From: Flavobacteriales bacterium
GTDB taxonomy: Bacteria; Bacteroidota; Bacteroidia; Flavobacteriales_D; Crocinitomicaceae
Assembly (NCBI GenBank): GCA_947500875.1
Contig: CANMUN010000013.1
Coordinates: forward strand, 1 to 54,946
Length of the DNA: 54,946 nt
Reading direction: 5' to 3'
Shown here piece after piece: positions 1 through 9,800 of the stretch. The notes beneath the pieces are model-generated. The model was not told the DNA's origin. It did no database searches and saw only the letters and a list, made by a program, of their open reading frames with translations. Both the position numbers and the translations under genes were made by a program. Numbering within the stretch: the first letter of the stretch is position 1; every line of letters begins with the position of its first letter.

Positions 1-72
1 AACAGTCCGCAACCCGAACCGAAGGAAACTAAACCGGAAGAAAAAAAACCTGAAAAAGGAGGGGGCAAATAA
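1..72 (+). CDS. C-terminal end of an unidentified protein (partial)
   Basis: The first 23 codons read open in frame 1 and stop at TAA (70-72). The visible tail is rich in Pro, Glu and Lys and ends in Gly-Gly-Gly-Lys, a low-complexity, probably disordered C terminus. No domain is visible, so no function is assigned. In related Bacteroidota the gene before the PpiD-like protein is often a CBS/CNNM hemolysin-family membrane protein, but nothing in these residues proves that here. The reading frame is supported by the terminator that overlaps its stop codon. Confidence 0.6.
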   Translation, partial: NSPQPEPKETKPEEKKPEKGGGK

Positions 73-83
73 GCCCCTTTTTT
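61..83 (+). terminator. Intrinsic terminator overlapping the stop codon
   Basis: GGGGC (62-66) can pair with GCCCC (73-77) around the six-base loop AAATAA, followed directly by six T (78-83). The stop codon of the preceding partial gene lies in the loop. This is a compact Rho-independent terminator separating that gene from ppiD. Confidence 0.7.
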
Positions 84-116
84 ATGCCTTCGTTTTTAAT
101 AGTGGATAGTAATTTG

Positions 117-124
117 TAATTTTG
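117..124 (+). promoter_or_regulatory. Candidate Bacteroidota -7 element upstream of ppiD
   Basis: TAATTTTG matches the TAnnTTTG -7 consensus of Bacteroidota primary sigma factors and lies 19 bases before the ATG at 144, just after a terminator. No clear TTTG -33 element was found at the usual distance, so this is a sequence match only. Confidence 0.45.
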
Positions 125-143
125 CACACTTAATTTAGATACG

Positions 144-2372
144 ATGGCAATTATTAGTAAAATTCGTGACAAGTCTTGGTTAATCGTTGGATTCGTGGGT
201 GTTGCGATGCTGGCATTTATTTTGGGGGATTACAACCGAATGTTTGGCGCTGGAGAAGGGAAATATGGAATCGGTCTGATTGATGGAGAAAAGGTGGACA
301 TCAACGACTACAATGCCCTAACAGAAAGGGTTCAAAACCAAGACCGTTCACAGAAACAACAGGAAAACAAACCATTTACAGACGAGGATATCGAAGCGGC
401 CAATGATAAGGCATTTAACTTTATTGTTGACTCTACTTTGTTGCAAAAAGAGTACGCTTCGCTGAGCATAGATGTTAGCGACCGTGAGTTTAACGCTTAC
501 TTAATGGCTACTGACGGCTTCAACGTATTGCAAGATTTGAACCAGTTCTTCGTCGACAAGTCCACCGGAGTGATTTCTGAACAATCGATGAAATCGGGTC
601 GTGTCGAATTACAGAAGACATTAATCAAACTGAAGACCGCTAAGAAAGCCGAAGAAAAAGCTCAATGGGAAGGCACGAAAAAGTACTTCACGGATCGTCG
701 CAAAAACGAAAAGTATTTTTCACTCGTTGCACAAGGAATTTACGTTACCAAAGTTGAAGCTCGTGAAGAATATTTGGCCAAAAAAGAAGCTAAAACAATC
801 CGTTTTGTTTCCCGTCGATACGCCGAAATCAACGATGCTGAAATTAAAATTTCTGAAGAAGAATTACAAGCGTTTTACGACGAACACAAAAGCGAAAAAA
901 AATACTGGAATCGAACGAACAACCGTGAAGTACGGATGTTTGATGTTGCTATTAAACCGTCGAAAAATGACACCTTAGCCTTTGATAAGACGATTGCTAA
1001 ATTGCGACAGGACTTTATGGCGTCGACCAACGATTCTGCATTGGTAATGAACGAAAGTGAAATGCGTAATTACCTCCCAGGAGCAAGGGGAATTGCGGTT
1101 CCCGTAGGACATCCCAAATCAAACCAGTACATGAGTTACCCCATGGACTACGACACTATTTTCAAAAGAACTCCCATTGGACAATTGGTGGGGCCATATC
1201 GGGTGGGTGAAGCCTTTTATCTTTCGAAGTTGGTTGGATTCTCCCCTGCAAAAATCAAAGCGCGGCATTTGCTGATCGCTACCAACAATTCTACCGATGC
1301 GAAAGTGCTTGCTGCTAAGAAAAAAACGGCGGACAGTTTATTGGCCGCTATTAACAAAACCAATTTTGGAGAATTGGTTCAAAAGTACAGCGACGATCCC
1401 GGCTCTAAAGACAAAGGTGGAGAATACGCTGATTTCTTAGAGGGAGATATGGTGAAGGAATTTGGAGGGTATTGTGCCAACGCCCCGATTGGGAAAATTG
1501 GAATGGTGAAAACGGACTTTGGTTACCACATCATCGAAGTATTGGAACGTGATGCCAACCGTTTTCCCATATTGGTATCGGTAGTTAAGTCGTTCAAGCC
1601 ATCCGAAGAAACCATTGCCAATTCAGAAGCAGAGGCTAATACCCTGTTAGGCAAAATCGATCAAAAAATCTCAAACATGAACGAAGTCGCACAGAAAATT
1701 GCAGCTTTTGATACCTTGGCCAACAAGAAAGCTTTTTTCGTTCGTCCAATTACTTTGGAAGATAACAATCCCATGATTTATGGTCTAACCACGAAGATTG
1801 CTCAGGACCGAATTTTGGAATTGGCCTTCAACGAAGATGCAGAGGCTGGAGATTTAATTCAAGCACCTATTCGCGACAAGGACAAGTACGTAATCGCTCT
1901 TCTTTCCGCAGTTAAAGAAAAAGGTGAACCGCAATATCATGAGGTTAAAGAGCGAATGAAAAAAGAACTGCTTGAAGAGAAAAAAGCAAAACGACTCATG
2001 AATGAAATGGCGAAAATCAAGGGATTGGATGCTTTGGCACGAAAGTATAACACCACCGTTGACACCGCACAAATTACCTTCGCAAATCCATCAATTGGTA
2101 ATAGTGGCTACGAACCTGAAATTGTTGGCGCTCTGTTTTCTGGATTTGTGAAAGACGGCCAAACCACGTTACCCTTAAAAGGTAAGACTGGCGTTTACCT
2201 AATTCAAGTTATTTCTACACAAAAAGCACCGTCAACGGCTGTTTACAAAGAAGAGAAAGATCAATTAACCTCTACGATGAAAGGAAATGTACAAGGTTTA
2301 TTAATGGGCGCATTGCGCAAAAGTGCCGAGGTGGTAGATAACCGGAAGCTGTTTCCAAGAATTCGTTCCTAA
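144..2372 (+). CDS. ppiD: PpiD-like peptidylprolyl isomerase/chaperone (SurA_N plus parvulin domain)
   Basis: A membrane-anchored periplasmic folding factor that isomerises X-Pro bonds and assists outer-membrane and secreted proteins. Residues 12-28 form one N-terminal transmembrane segment after a basic start, giving the cytoplasm-in, periplasm-out topology of PpiD. A SurA_N-like helical region follows. The parvulin domain lies at about residues 368-475, with the family motifs KARHLL, YSDDPGSKDKGGE and the FGYHIIEV ending. The C-terminal third is a further helical/PpiD-like region. The length (742 aa) is usual for Bacteroidota PpiD, which is longer than the E. coli protein. The ATG at 144 follows a terminator and a TAnnTTTG element. 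It is probably transcribed alone, since the next gene is convergent with only four bases between the stops. Confidence 0.88.
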   Translation: MAIISKIRDKSWLIVGFVGVAMLAFILGDYNRMFGAGEGKYGIGLIDGEKVDINDYNALTERVQNQDRSQKQQENKPFTDEDIEAANDKAFNFIVDSTLLQKEYASLSIDVSDREFNAYLMATDGFNVLQDLNQFFVDKSTGVISEQSMKSGRVELQKTLIKLKTAKKAEEKAQWEGTKKYFTDRRKNEKYFSLVAQGIYVTKVEAREEYLAKKEAKTIRFVSRRYAEINDAEIKISEEELQAFYDEHKSEKKYWNRTNNREVRMFDVAIKPSKNDTLAFDKTIAKLRQDFMASTNDSALVMNESEMRNYLPGARGIAVPVGHPKSNQYMSYPMDYDTIFKRTPIGQLVGPYRVGEAFYLSKLVGFSPAKIKARHLLIATNNSTDAKVLAAKKKTADSLLAAINKTNFGELVQKYSDDPGSKDKGGEYADFLEGDMVKEFGGYCANAPIGKIGMVKTDFGYHIIEVLERDANRFPILVSVVKSFKPSEETIANSEAEANTLLGKIDQKISNMNEVAQKIAAFDTLANKKAFFVRPITLEDNNPMIYGLTTKIAQDRILELAFNEDAEAGDLIQAPIRDKDKYVIALLSAVKEKGEPQYHEVKERMKKELLEEKKAKRLMNEMAKIKGLDALARKYNTTVDTAQITFANPSIGNSGYEPEIVGALFSGFVKDGQTTLPLKGKTGVYLIQVISTQKAPSTAVYKEEKDQLTSTMKGNVQGLLMGALRKSAEVVDNRKLFPRIRS

Positions 2373-2376
2373 GGTT

Positions 2377-3447
2377 TTATTTAACAAAACCAATGAACGG
2401 AACCATGTAACCTCCCCATTGAGGATTGGGTCGGTAATAATCGGTAGAAATGATTTGTGCACCGGATAAGAGCGCTGCTCGTAGGCGTTGGTAGTTGTTA
2501 TCCCGAGCCTCTAAAGTACCTGCATCTGCACGGGTTCGAACGATAAAATCTTTGCTTAATTCCGTGATTTCCTCCTGATGTTCAAGGGGTTCATTGCGGA
2601 TTAAGAATATGCAATTGGAATCTTGAACACTCCCATATGTAAAAGCAAAGCCATTGGAAGGATATCCCAGGGAGGCTCCCGCATCAATGATGGCAAAAAT
2701 TCTTCCTCTAAGTTCTCCTAAAATGGGCCAAGAAATGCTGTCTACCCTTTCACGTAAGGAACCATAACCCTTTCGAAATTCTTGAGGAGTGTAGAGGGTG
2801 GTCAACTGCGATTTAAGGACAGCATCCAGCGAACGCAGATCTTCTTGAGAAAAAGGAATGGCCTTTTTAAATCCCAATATTCGAAGGATTTTCGACTCAT
2901 CCCCCAACGCGGAAGTTTTAGGTTCAATGTTCAGAAAAATTGGAGCGTGATTTGAATGGGTTAGGCTCCAGCGGTTCAATTCATCCAACGCATCGTTTAA
3001 GGTTAAATAATTCGTTGCATAATCCACATCCGGAATATGGAGAACCTTAAAACCTGGTGCCTTCAATGGACGATACCTTTTTTCACGAATTCTTTCACCG
3101 GGTATGAAAACATTCAATCGATGTTTGAAGTAACGCCCCCCTTTGGGATCATTGAACACATCCAACTCAAGGCCGCGAATGTGGTATTCCGTGCACTGCT
3201 GGCTAATGCTCAGATGACCATACTCCAGCTGTTTGGGGTTATTTGATTCGCCCAATCGCCTTGAAAAACGTCTTAAGAACTTGAGGGATTTAGGGCTCGG
3301 CTCAAGTTTAAAGCTGTTGTGGGAAGCTAAAACCCTGATCTGATTCAGGGGCATAGTATCGGGGAAATCTTGAGCGAATGCTCTCAAGCAAGTAACAAAA
3401 AGCACCCCAAAAAACCTAAAAGAACAAGCGGCCGTTAATCCATTCAT
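2377..3447 (-). CDS. Secreted Ca2+-dependent phosphoinositide phospholipase C-like protein
   Basis: Belongs to the Ca2+-dependent PI-PLC C1 family (TIM-barrel phosphodiesterases that cleave inositol phospholipids). Residues 1-26 are a signal peptide ending AFAQ. Family motifs in order are RVLASHNSFK (first catalytic His region), LELDVFNDPKGG, FKVLHIPDVDY, the PIFLNIEPK metal-binding strand, FIVRTRADAGTLEARDNN and SGAQIISTDY near the C terminus. The start at 3447 overlaps the upstream GNAT gene by 32 bases, and no later start would keep the signal peptide. It is the last gene of the long odhA-sprA run and ends four bases from the convergent ppiD stop. The true substrate in this organism is not shown; other phospholipids or glycolipids are possible. 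Confidence 0.82.
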   Translation of the reverse strand: MNGLTAACSFRFFGVLFVTCLRAFAQDFPDTMPLNQIRVLASHNSFKLEPSPKSLKFLRRFSRRLGESNNPKQLEYGHLSISQQCTEYHIRGLELDVFNDPKGGRYFKHRLNVFIPGERIREKRYRPLKAPGFKVLHIPDVDYATNYLTLNDALDELNRWSLTHSNHAPIFLNIEPKTSALGDESKILRILGFKKAIPFSQEDLRSLDAVLKSQLTTLYTPQEFRKGYGSLRERVDSISWPILGELRGRIFAIIDAGASLGYPSNGFAFTYGSVQDSNCIFLIRNEPLEHQEEITELSKDFIVRTRADAGTLEARDNNYQRLRAALLSGAQIISTDYYRPNPQWGGYMVPFIGFVK

Positions 3448-3856
3448 CGTCTAAAATTGCCTTGTTTTTACGATAAAATTCTAGCGCAGGCTCGTTCCAT
3501 GTGAGCACTTGCCAATCCATACGCCTGACCTTTTCGTTCTTAGCTACCGTTACTACATGATCGAACAGTTGCTGTCCAACTCCTGCTTGACGAAAATCCT
3601 CGCGTACATAAAGATCTTCTAAATACAAAGTTCTTCCTTTCCAAGTAGAATAACCAAAATAATACAGCGCGAAACCTATGATTGCTTCCCCATGTTCCGC
3701 GACGAACGCGAAGCAACGACCTTCAACAAAAAGATCTTGTGATAATAATTCTGGCGTATTGATTACAGCATCAGGTGCTCGCTCATAATCCGCCAATTCT
3801 TGAATCAGTTGGTGAATGGATACCGTGTCCGAGGGATTTGCCGGCCTAACCAACAT
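3416..3856 (-). CDS. GNAT family N-acetyltransferase (diamine/thialysine acetyltransferase-like)
   Basis: A 146-residue single-domain acetyl-CoA-dependent acetyltransferase. The acetyl-CoA pyrophosphate loop is visible as RQAGVG at about residues 90-95, after the beta-4 strand LYLEDLYV. The ending WNEPALEFYRKNKA is typical of the SSAT (spermidine/spermine acetyltransferase) and thialysine acetyltransferase branch, so a small amine or amino acid is the likely acceptor. The start ATG overlaps the sprA stop by one base (TAATG), indicating translational coupling. Its relation to type IX secretion is probably only positional. The exact substrate is not known. Confidence 0.85.
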   Translation of the reverse strand: MLVRPANPSDTVSIHQLIQELADYERAPDAVINTPELLSQDLFVEGRCFAFVAEHGEAIIGFALYYFGYSTWKGRTLYLEDLYVREDFRQAGVGQQLFDHVVTVAKNEKVRRMDWQVLTWNEPALEFYRKNKAILDDEWINGRLFF

Positions 3857-6800
3857 TACTGCACACCCGCTAAGTTAAACCTTAACTTGATGCCCGTGCT
3901 CATATTTCCCGTAGGATAACTCGTTGCAACCTTTGGTGTATTTAAGTTTTGGTCGTAATAGTAAGAAACCGTCAAATTCTGGGAAAGGTTGTAGTCAATA
4001 TTGAGTTTAAAAGAAACCACCGTCTGACCTGCCGTTGCCTGATTCGTATTTTCTACCACCTTTCGTATCAAGGTTGAATTATCCCGGAAAGAGAAGTTAA
4101 TTCCCGCATTTAAATCGTTGGCGGGAATGCGTTCAATCAATTTCACCTTGGTAATTTTGGATTGCATCCCTATGACGATTTCATCCGATTTGATTTCAGT
4201 CACCTGATTGTTGTTCAGAGAAAGGGTCGCCATTCGGTCCTTTTTGTACTCAAACTTGGTTGTTACCGATTGCCCCAAGACCATCCATGTGGCATCCATC
4301 CCAATCAAGGGGGAAAATTGTTCGCTTAGGGTAATGTTTTGAACTTGCAGCGGTGAAATGAAATTATTGTTCAAATCCAAGGCCGTTGGATTACCGTTCG
4401 CATCCGTGGTGGCGCCCATATTGGATTGCATACCGTTCACCGTTACCGTCGAGTTGTAAGCATGGCGGAGTACAAATGACTTAACCACTTTTTTAGCAAA
4501 ATTAAATTTCGACAATCCGTTATAGGTAATGCTCCAGTTCGGTAGAGGAATGTTCTTAATTGGATTGATGTTTTTCTCATTGACTTCCTTATTGCCATAA
4601 GCCGTTAGAAAGGCCCCAATCACTACCTCTTGCTGATTTCCTGAATATCCGTCAAAGTATCCTGACGGAAGGGAATTAGCATAAGGATTGGCTGCCCCAA
4701 CAACTTGCGATACCGCTTGTCTGTTCGCCAGCAAACGGCTAAATACTTCAGAAGATCGATCTTTATTGTCTTTCATGAAAGCGGTTCCCCAAGTAATGGT
4801 GGAATAGGTTAAGGTTGCGGACTCGAAACGGCTTTGGCCCTCGAATTGCTGGCTTGTTTCATTCCATCGGAAAAATTCACCGCTGTTTCTTCCGTAATTG
4901 CGGTTCAATTTCATTTCGATGTTCAAATCCTTGAACGGCTCCAAGGTTGCTCTTAAATTGAGTTTTGTAGTATGGGTAGTAGAAAATTGCTTATTCAGGT
5001 TTTCGTTTTGCACCAACCAACCATTGGTCGCCGACAAGTTGGCTATGCTGTAACCGTTTTCACGACCCCAAATGTCATATCCTTGCTTTCCAAAAACAAA
5101 AGCGGTCATTCCAAAGTTATTGGAATTCATTCCCAAGATGCTGGACTCTTGGTTGGATCCAGGTAGTTGAGTTCCATCGTCGATAGAATAGGTACCTGAT
5201 ATGTTACGCACCGTCATAAGTAACCTGGCCCCAGTACCAATAATGGGGTTCACTTTCTTCTTAGCTTGCTCCTCTTTTTTCTTTTTGCGTTCAAATTTAC
5301 GAAGGACTTTTGCCCATTTTCTGCGTTCCTTTTTTGTCATTTCCTCCACCGGTTTTGGTGGCTTAGGCGGCTCTTCCTCGGCTTTCTTAGCTCCTTGATT
5401 ATTGCCTTTATTTCCTCCTTCGTTGGTTTTTGCGTTCAGTGCCCCGCGGTTATTCCTTCCGTCCGAAAGCACCTTTTTGAACAATGGAACCTTATTGTAG
5501 AGGGTTACAAAATTGGCCTGCGAGGTAAGGTTCACTGTACGATTATTTTGAATGGTATTTCCAAATTCCGTTTGGGCGAGGGGTGCGCGTTGCCAATCGT
5601 AGGTGCCATTGTATTTTATATTGGCCGTAAGCCAATCGGTTAATGGGAATTTATCAAAAGGAACCGCATAACTCAAGCTGTAATTGTGTCCGTATTCCAT
5701 GGTTTTTCCAAAGGTGGATAATTGAGACCGAATAGAATCCCTGAATTCTTGATAGGCCAAGGGATCGTTTTTGCGATCAACGCGGTTGTTCCCTTCCACG
5801 AAAATCGCTCGGTTCGTCGCGGCAAAAGAGGCTTTAAGGTTTTTGGTAATGTCGTATCCTACGTTGTAATTTCTGTTCCAATCAAACTTTTTGAGGAATA
5901 CAGGGTTGAATTCATAGTTAGGAACCAAATTGTTGCGAACTTGACGCTCGTTGTACATCCTCAAGAAATCGTTGGTAAAGGTCAAGTTCTTCGGCATTAA
6001 GAACAGGTTGAAATCGCGCACCAACACTAACCACTTGGACTTTTGAACCGGTTTCCATTTTTTGAACGGTTCAAAAGCTTTACCGGTAAACGTGTAATTG
6101 TAATTTAAGGCCGAGGTGTAATTTCGAGTTCGGTCATAATTGGTATTGAAATCGCGTTTCAAATTCTCAGCGTAAGAATAACTGGCTGACCAATTTGAAA
6201 TCCTCCAAAACGCTGGCTTAGCACCTGCTTTGGCTTCTTTTCGAACGTTGGTAAAATTGAAGGATCGTCGTTCATTAAAATCTTGACCCAGACGCGCCCG
6301 CTCTTTTCGCGTAGCTAAGTCATAATCTGCTAACTTGATGTCCGGGTTGAAGGGGTCGTATTCTGGATTGATTACGTTCCAAGAATACCCGTAGAAGAAA
6401 GGCAGCGATACTTTGGCTTGCTTTCCAAAAAACTGGCCCAACTGAACCGTTGTATTCATATCAATGCCAATTTTTTCATTCCTTTGACGGTCTTGTACGC
6501 GACTTTCAACGGAACCCCAATTGATTCCAGAATAATTACCCGAAGCGGAAACTGTGGCAAAATCTGCTACCTGTAGTTGGGCCTGTCCAACCGCTGCTCC
6601 TCCACCATCGCTCACGAAATCCGTCAACCTTAATTCGTTCACCCATACATTGACACATTCGGGCTGACCATCGTCGGGCCAGTTGTTGGACGGATCGGAT
6701 TGTAGCGGGTTTCGAACCCCAATCATGATGGTTTTTATGGCTTGTAAGTTGGGAGAGCCTTTTACCCTGATTTTTCGGTCGCTGTTGGCGGGATCGTCTT

Positions 6801-9800
6801 TGCTGTATTCAAACATCGTAGAAACTCCCGAAACCCCATCTTCAACCTTTTGATTTCGTTCTTTCTTCAAGTTCAATAAATCGTCAAAAACGATTTCAAT
6901 GTTGTTTAATTCAGGCCAGATATCCTCAGGGGAAGTAACACCCCATTGCGTTTTATAAAGGGGCAACTCATACTCGTAATAATTCTCAACAAAATCAGTG
7001 CCGAGGCGCACAAACAAGGTCACTTCTTTATCGTTGAAAGGAATCAATGGATTGACTTCCTCTGCGTGGGCAAACATTTTTAACTTCTTGTAGGTCCGCA
7101 CGTCAAACACAACATTCTTGTACGCAGCGCGTGCATCTCCGTCCTGTAAATTGCATACATCCATTAAGAGGGACTGCTCGTTCATTTGACGTTGATAGGT
7201 TTGTGAAGGGTCTATCTCACGAACAATGCCCGGAGGAACCTCATATTTTACAGGCGTGCGTTGATCGTTTTCTTCCACATTTACTGCCGAGATATTGAAG
7301 TTAGTAAGGTTCGGGTCAGGTTGTACGCTGATACCTGGCTGCGTTAAGTCAAGTAAATAAGGCCTCCATTCACCTCTTAAAAATTCCATTTTTGCAAAGC
7401 GAAGCTGCGTTTGTTCATCGAAATTATTCATGAACAAGCGCATGAAACGAATGGACCGGAAATCTTGAATCCCATTTACTTTCTTCTCATAGGAGGTTAG
7501 CGGAATTCTGACCTGGTACCACTTTTCGGTTTTATTTCCGTTTTGGTATAATTGAATGTTGGTAATGAAGTTTTTGCCCACTTGCATGTCTCCCGGACGA
7601 ATGCTCATTTTGTATTGAAAATACGCCTCGGATTCCGATAAATTATTGTCCTGGTTGATGTCTTCTAAATCCGGCATGTTTGTAGCTTGGGTGGGGTATC
7701 CCGCCGCATTGGCCGTATCCGACATGTTCGTCGTGGGCGCATTCCCCTCCATGCCGTTGTACCGCTTATACCGATCCAATATGTTGAGCTGTTGGTTGTC
7801 GAAATTGTCGTCCAAATAGTAATTATAATCATCGTTGGACGGATCTTGCAGCATACGAGCTTTAGCATTGGGAGTTATGTTGGGGTTATTTTGCACCCAA
7901 TTAACATACGCCTGGTAGGCTGATTGCTCTTCGGAACTGTTCCAACCGTCCAATCCAATGTCTTGGTTCAACCTTGAGGCCGGATCCGTATCAAAGGCAT
8001 TCACCACCACTTGCTCGTTGGAAACTCTTGCCCACAAGGTTGTATCAACGTTGTCTGTAATGCTTGTTCCAAAAGGAGGGATACCGTTTTCGTATTCTTT
8101 ACGCGAATCGGGTAAAACATCTTCGGATACATTTCCGAGGTTGAAATACAAATCTCCACCGTTCATGATTGCATTAGGGTTTTGATTTTCCGCGTCATCG
8201 TTAAAAGGGTCAAGCATCCAAAACTGGATGTACTGCACGTTGGTCAATTCAAAATCGTTGGTGGATAAGCCCCTCATAATACCGGCCCATCGATTTTCCG
8301 GGTTTGTAAAAAAGCCCGCACTGTCTACGGTATTGGTCGTATCGAAGTTGTACATTCCCCGTTCCTTGGGATAATAGCACACATCGAAAACGGTAATATT
8401 TGGAATCGAACCGTATTGCAACTGTTGGTTGGGGAAAATATCGGTAAAATTCACCAAACGCATTCGGCTATCGGCCAGCATTGTTGCGTCTTGTTTTATA
8501 TGGTCGGGCGTCAGGTTGTTGCTTTGATAAAAAACCGGATCAATGGTGTACCATGCCATTTTGGCCCGTCTAAATCCGGCAGAAAGCGATTGGGAAGAGG
8601 CTTCGGGAAAAAGATCGGGTTGACCTTGCGGAATCGAAGCCAAGCGCCAAGCCGATGCTGATTTTAAATCAATCGTACTTTGACTGGCTTCAAAATCATC
8701 AACGTAAGAGGTACCGGCCTTATTAATAACCCGTGGTTGACCCGGAATCAGGTAAGCTGCTTCGCCGTTAACGGACAAGGTTGACATTTGATTGGTCGAA
8801 ATTACCGGAAGTAAATCCACTAAGCGCGTTAAAAAAGGAACATCGGTGCGAATGCTGAAATTGAGCCCAACCACATTGTTTTTGAAGGGTTCACTGCCAA
8901 AATCGACTTTTTGGGTAACAGGACGTTCGGTCATTCTTACCCATGTTGCACCGAATTTCATTTTATCGCTTAAGCGGTATTGGTAATGCCCTCCCATTAA
9001 TGACCTAGCTTGGAAACCAAAGACGGAATTGCTTTCGATGGAAATTTTAATGGGCGTATTGGACTCTAAAATTCCCGTATTTAGAATTTTAACCCTGCCC
9101 AAATTATAATCAACGGTGTAATCGGTTCCTTCTGTCAGCTTGATACCACCAGCAGTAACGGTTACTGCTCCTGGAGGAACATTTAGGGCATTTAAGGGAA
9201 TGTCCGAACTGATGGAAGATTGGTATTCCCCTTTGAAAATGAAACGGTTCTTACTGGGAATCTGTTGTGCAGCAGTTTTGGTAGAATCGTACAATTCATT
9301 AAATGCAATGGTATTAATGACGTTCTGAGCAATCCCGATTGATTGAAGCTTATTCGCAAGGGTTTTACCAAAAGGTTCTACCGTAGAGAAAAAGATCCTT
9401 CCGTTCTTTCGGTTAATGGTTCCACCGTTTTCTATTTTAGATCCCGTAACGGTGAACGGCACATAATCAAAAACCCCGTCCGAAAACGGTTGATTGTTTT
9501 GATTGAGGCGGTCCATTTCCAAAAGCGTTACCAATTGTTTATCATCGAGCCCAGCCATTGGGAAAACGGGAAGGGGAACGCTGGTAGCGGGGTTGTTATA
9601 GTATATGTCGACTTTGAATCCGAGTTGATCCACTTGGTAAGCCCCAATGGAATAAACGTTTTTCATCATTAAGTCCCAAATTTTGTTTTTAGGACTGGTA
9701 ATGGTAGGCTTTAATAACTTAAGGATCAGCGCTTCCTGCCCCGTAGAACCATCGGTAGAAAACTCGCCGACCTGGTAGGTTTGACCTCGGTACGTGTATT

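Noticed and set aside
5201-5643. Open frames of 65 and 125 codons on the plus strand opposite the sprA Lys-rich region
   Set aside because: They are antisense to Lys-rich codons (giving Phe/Leu-rich nonsense) and lack any start context.
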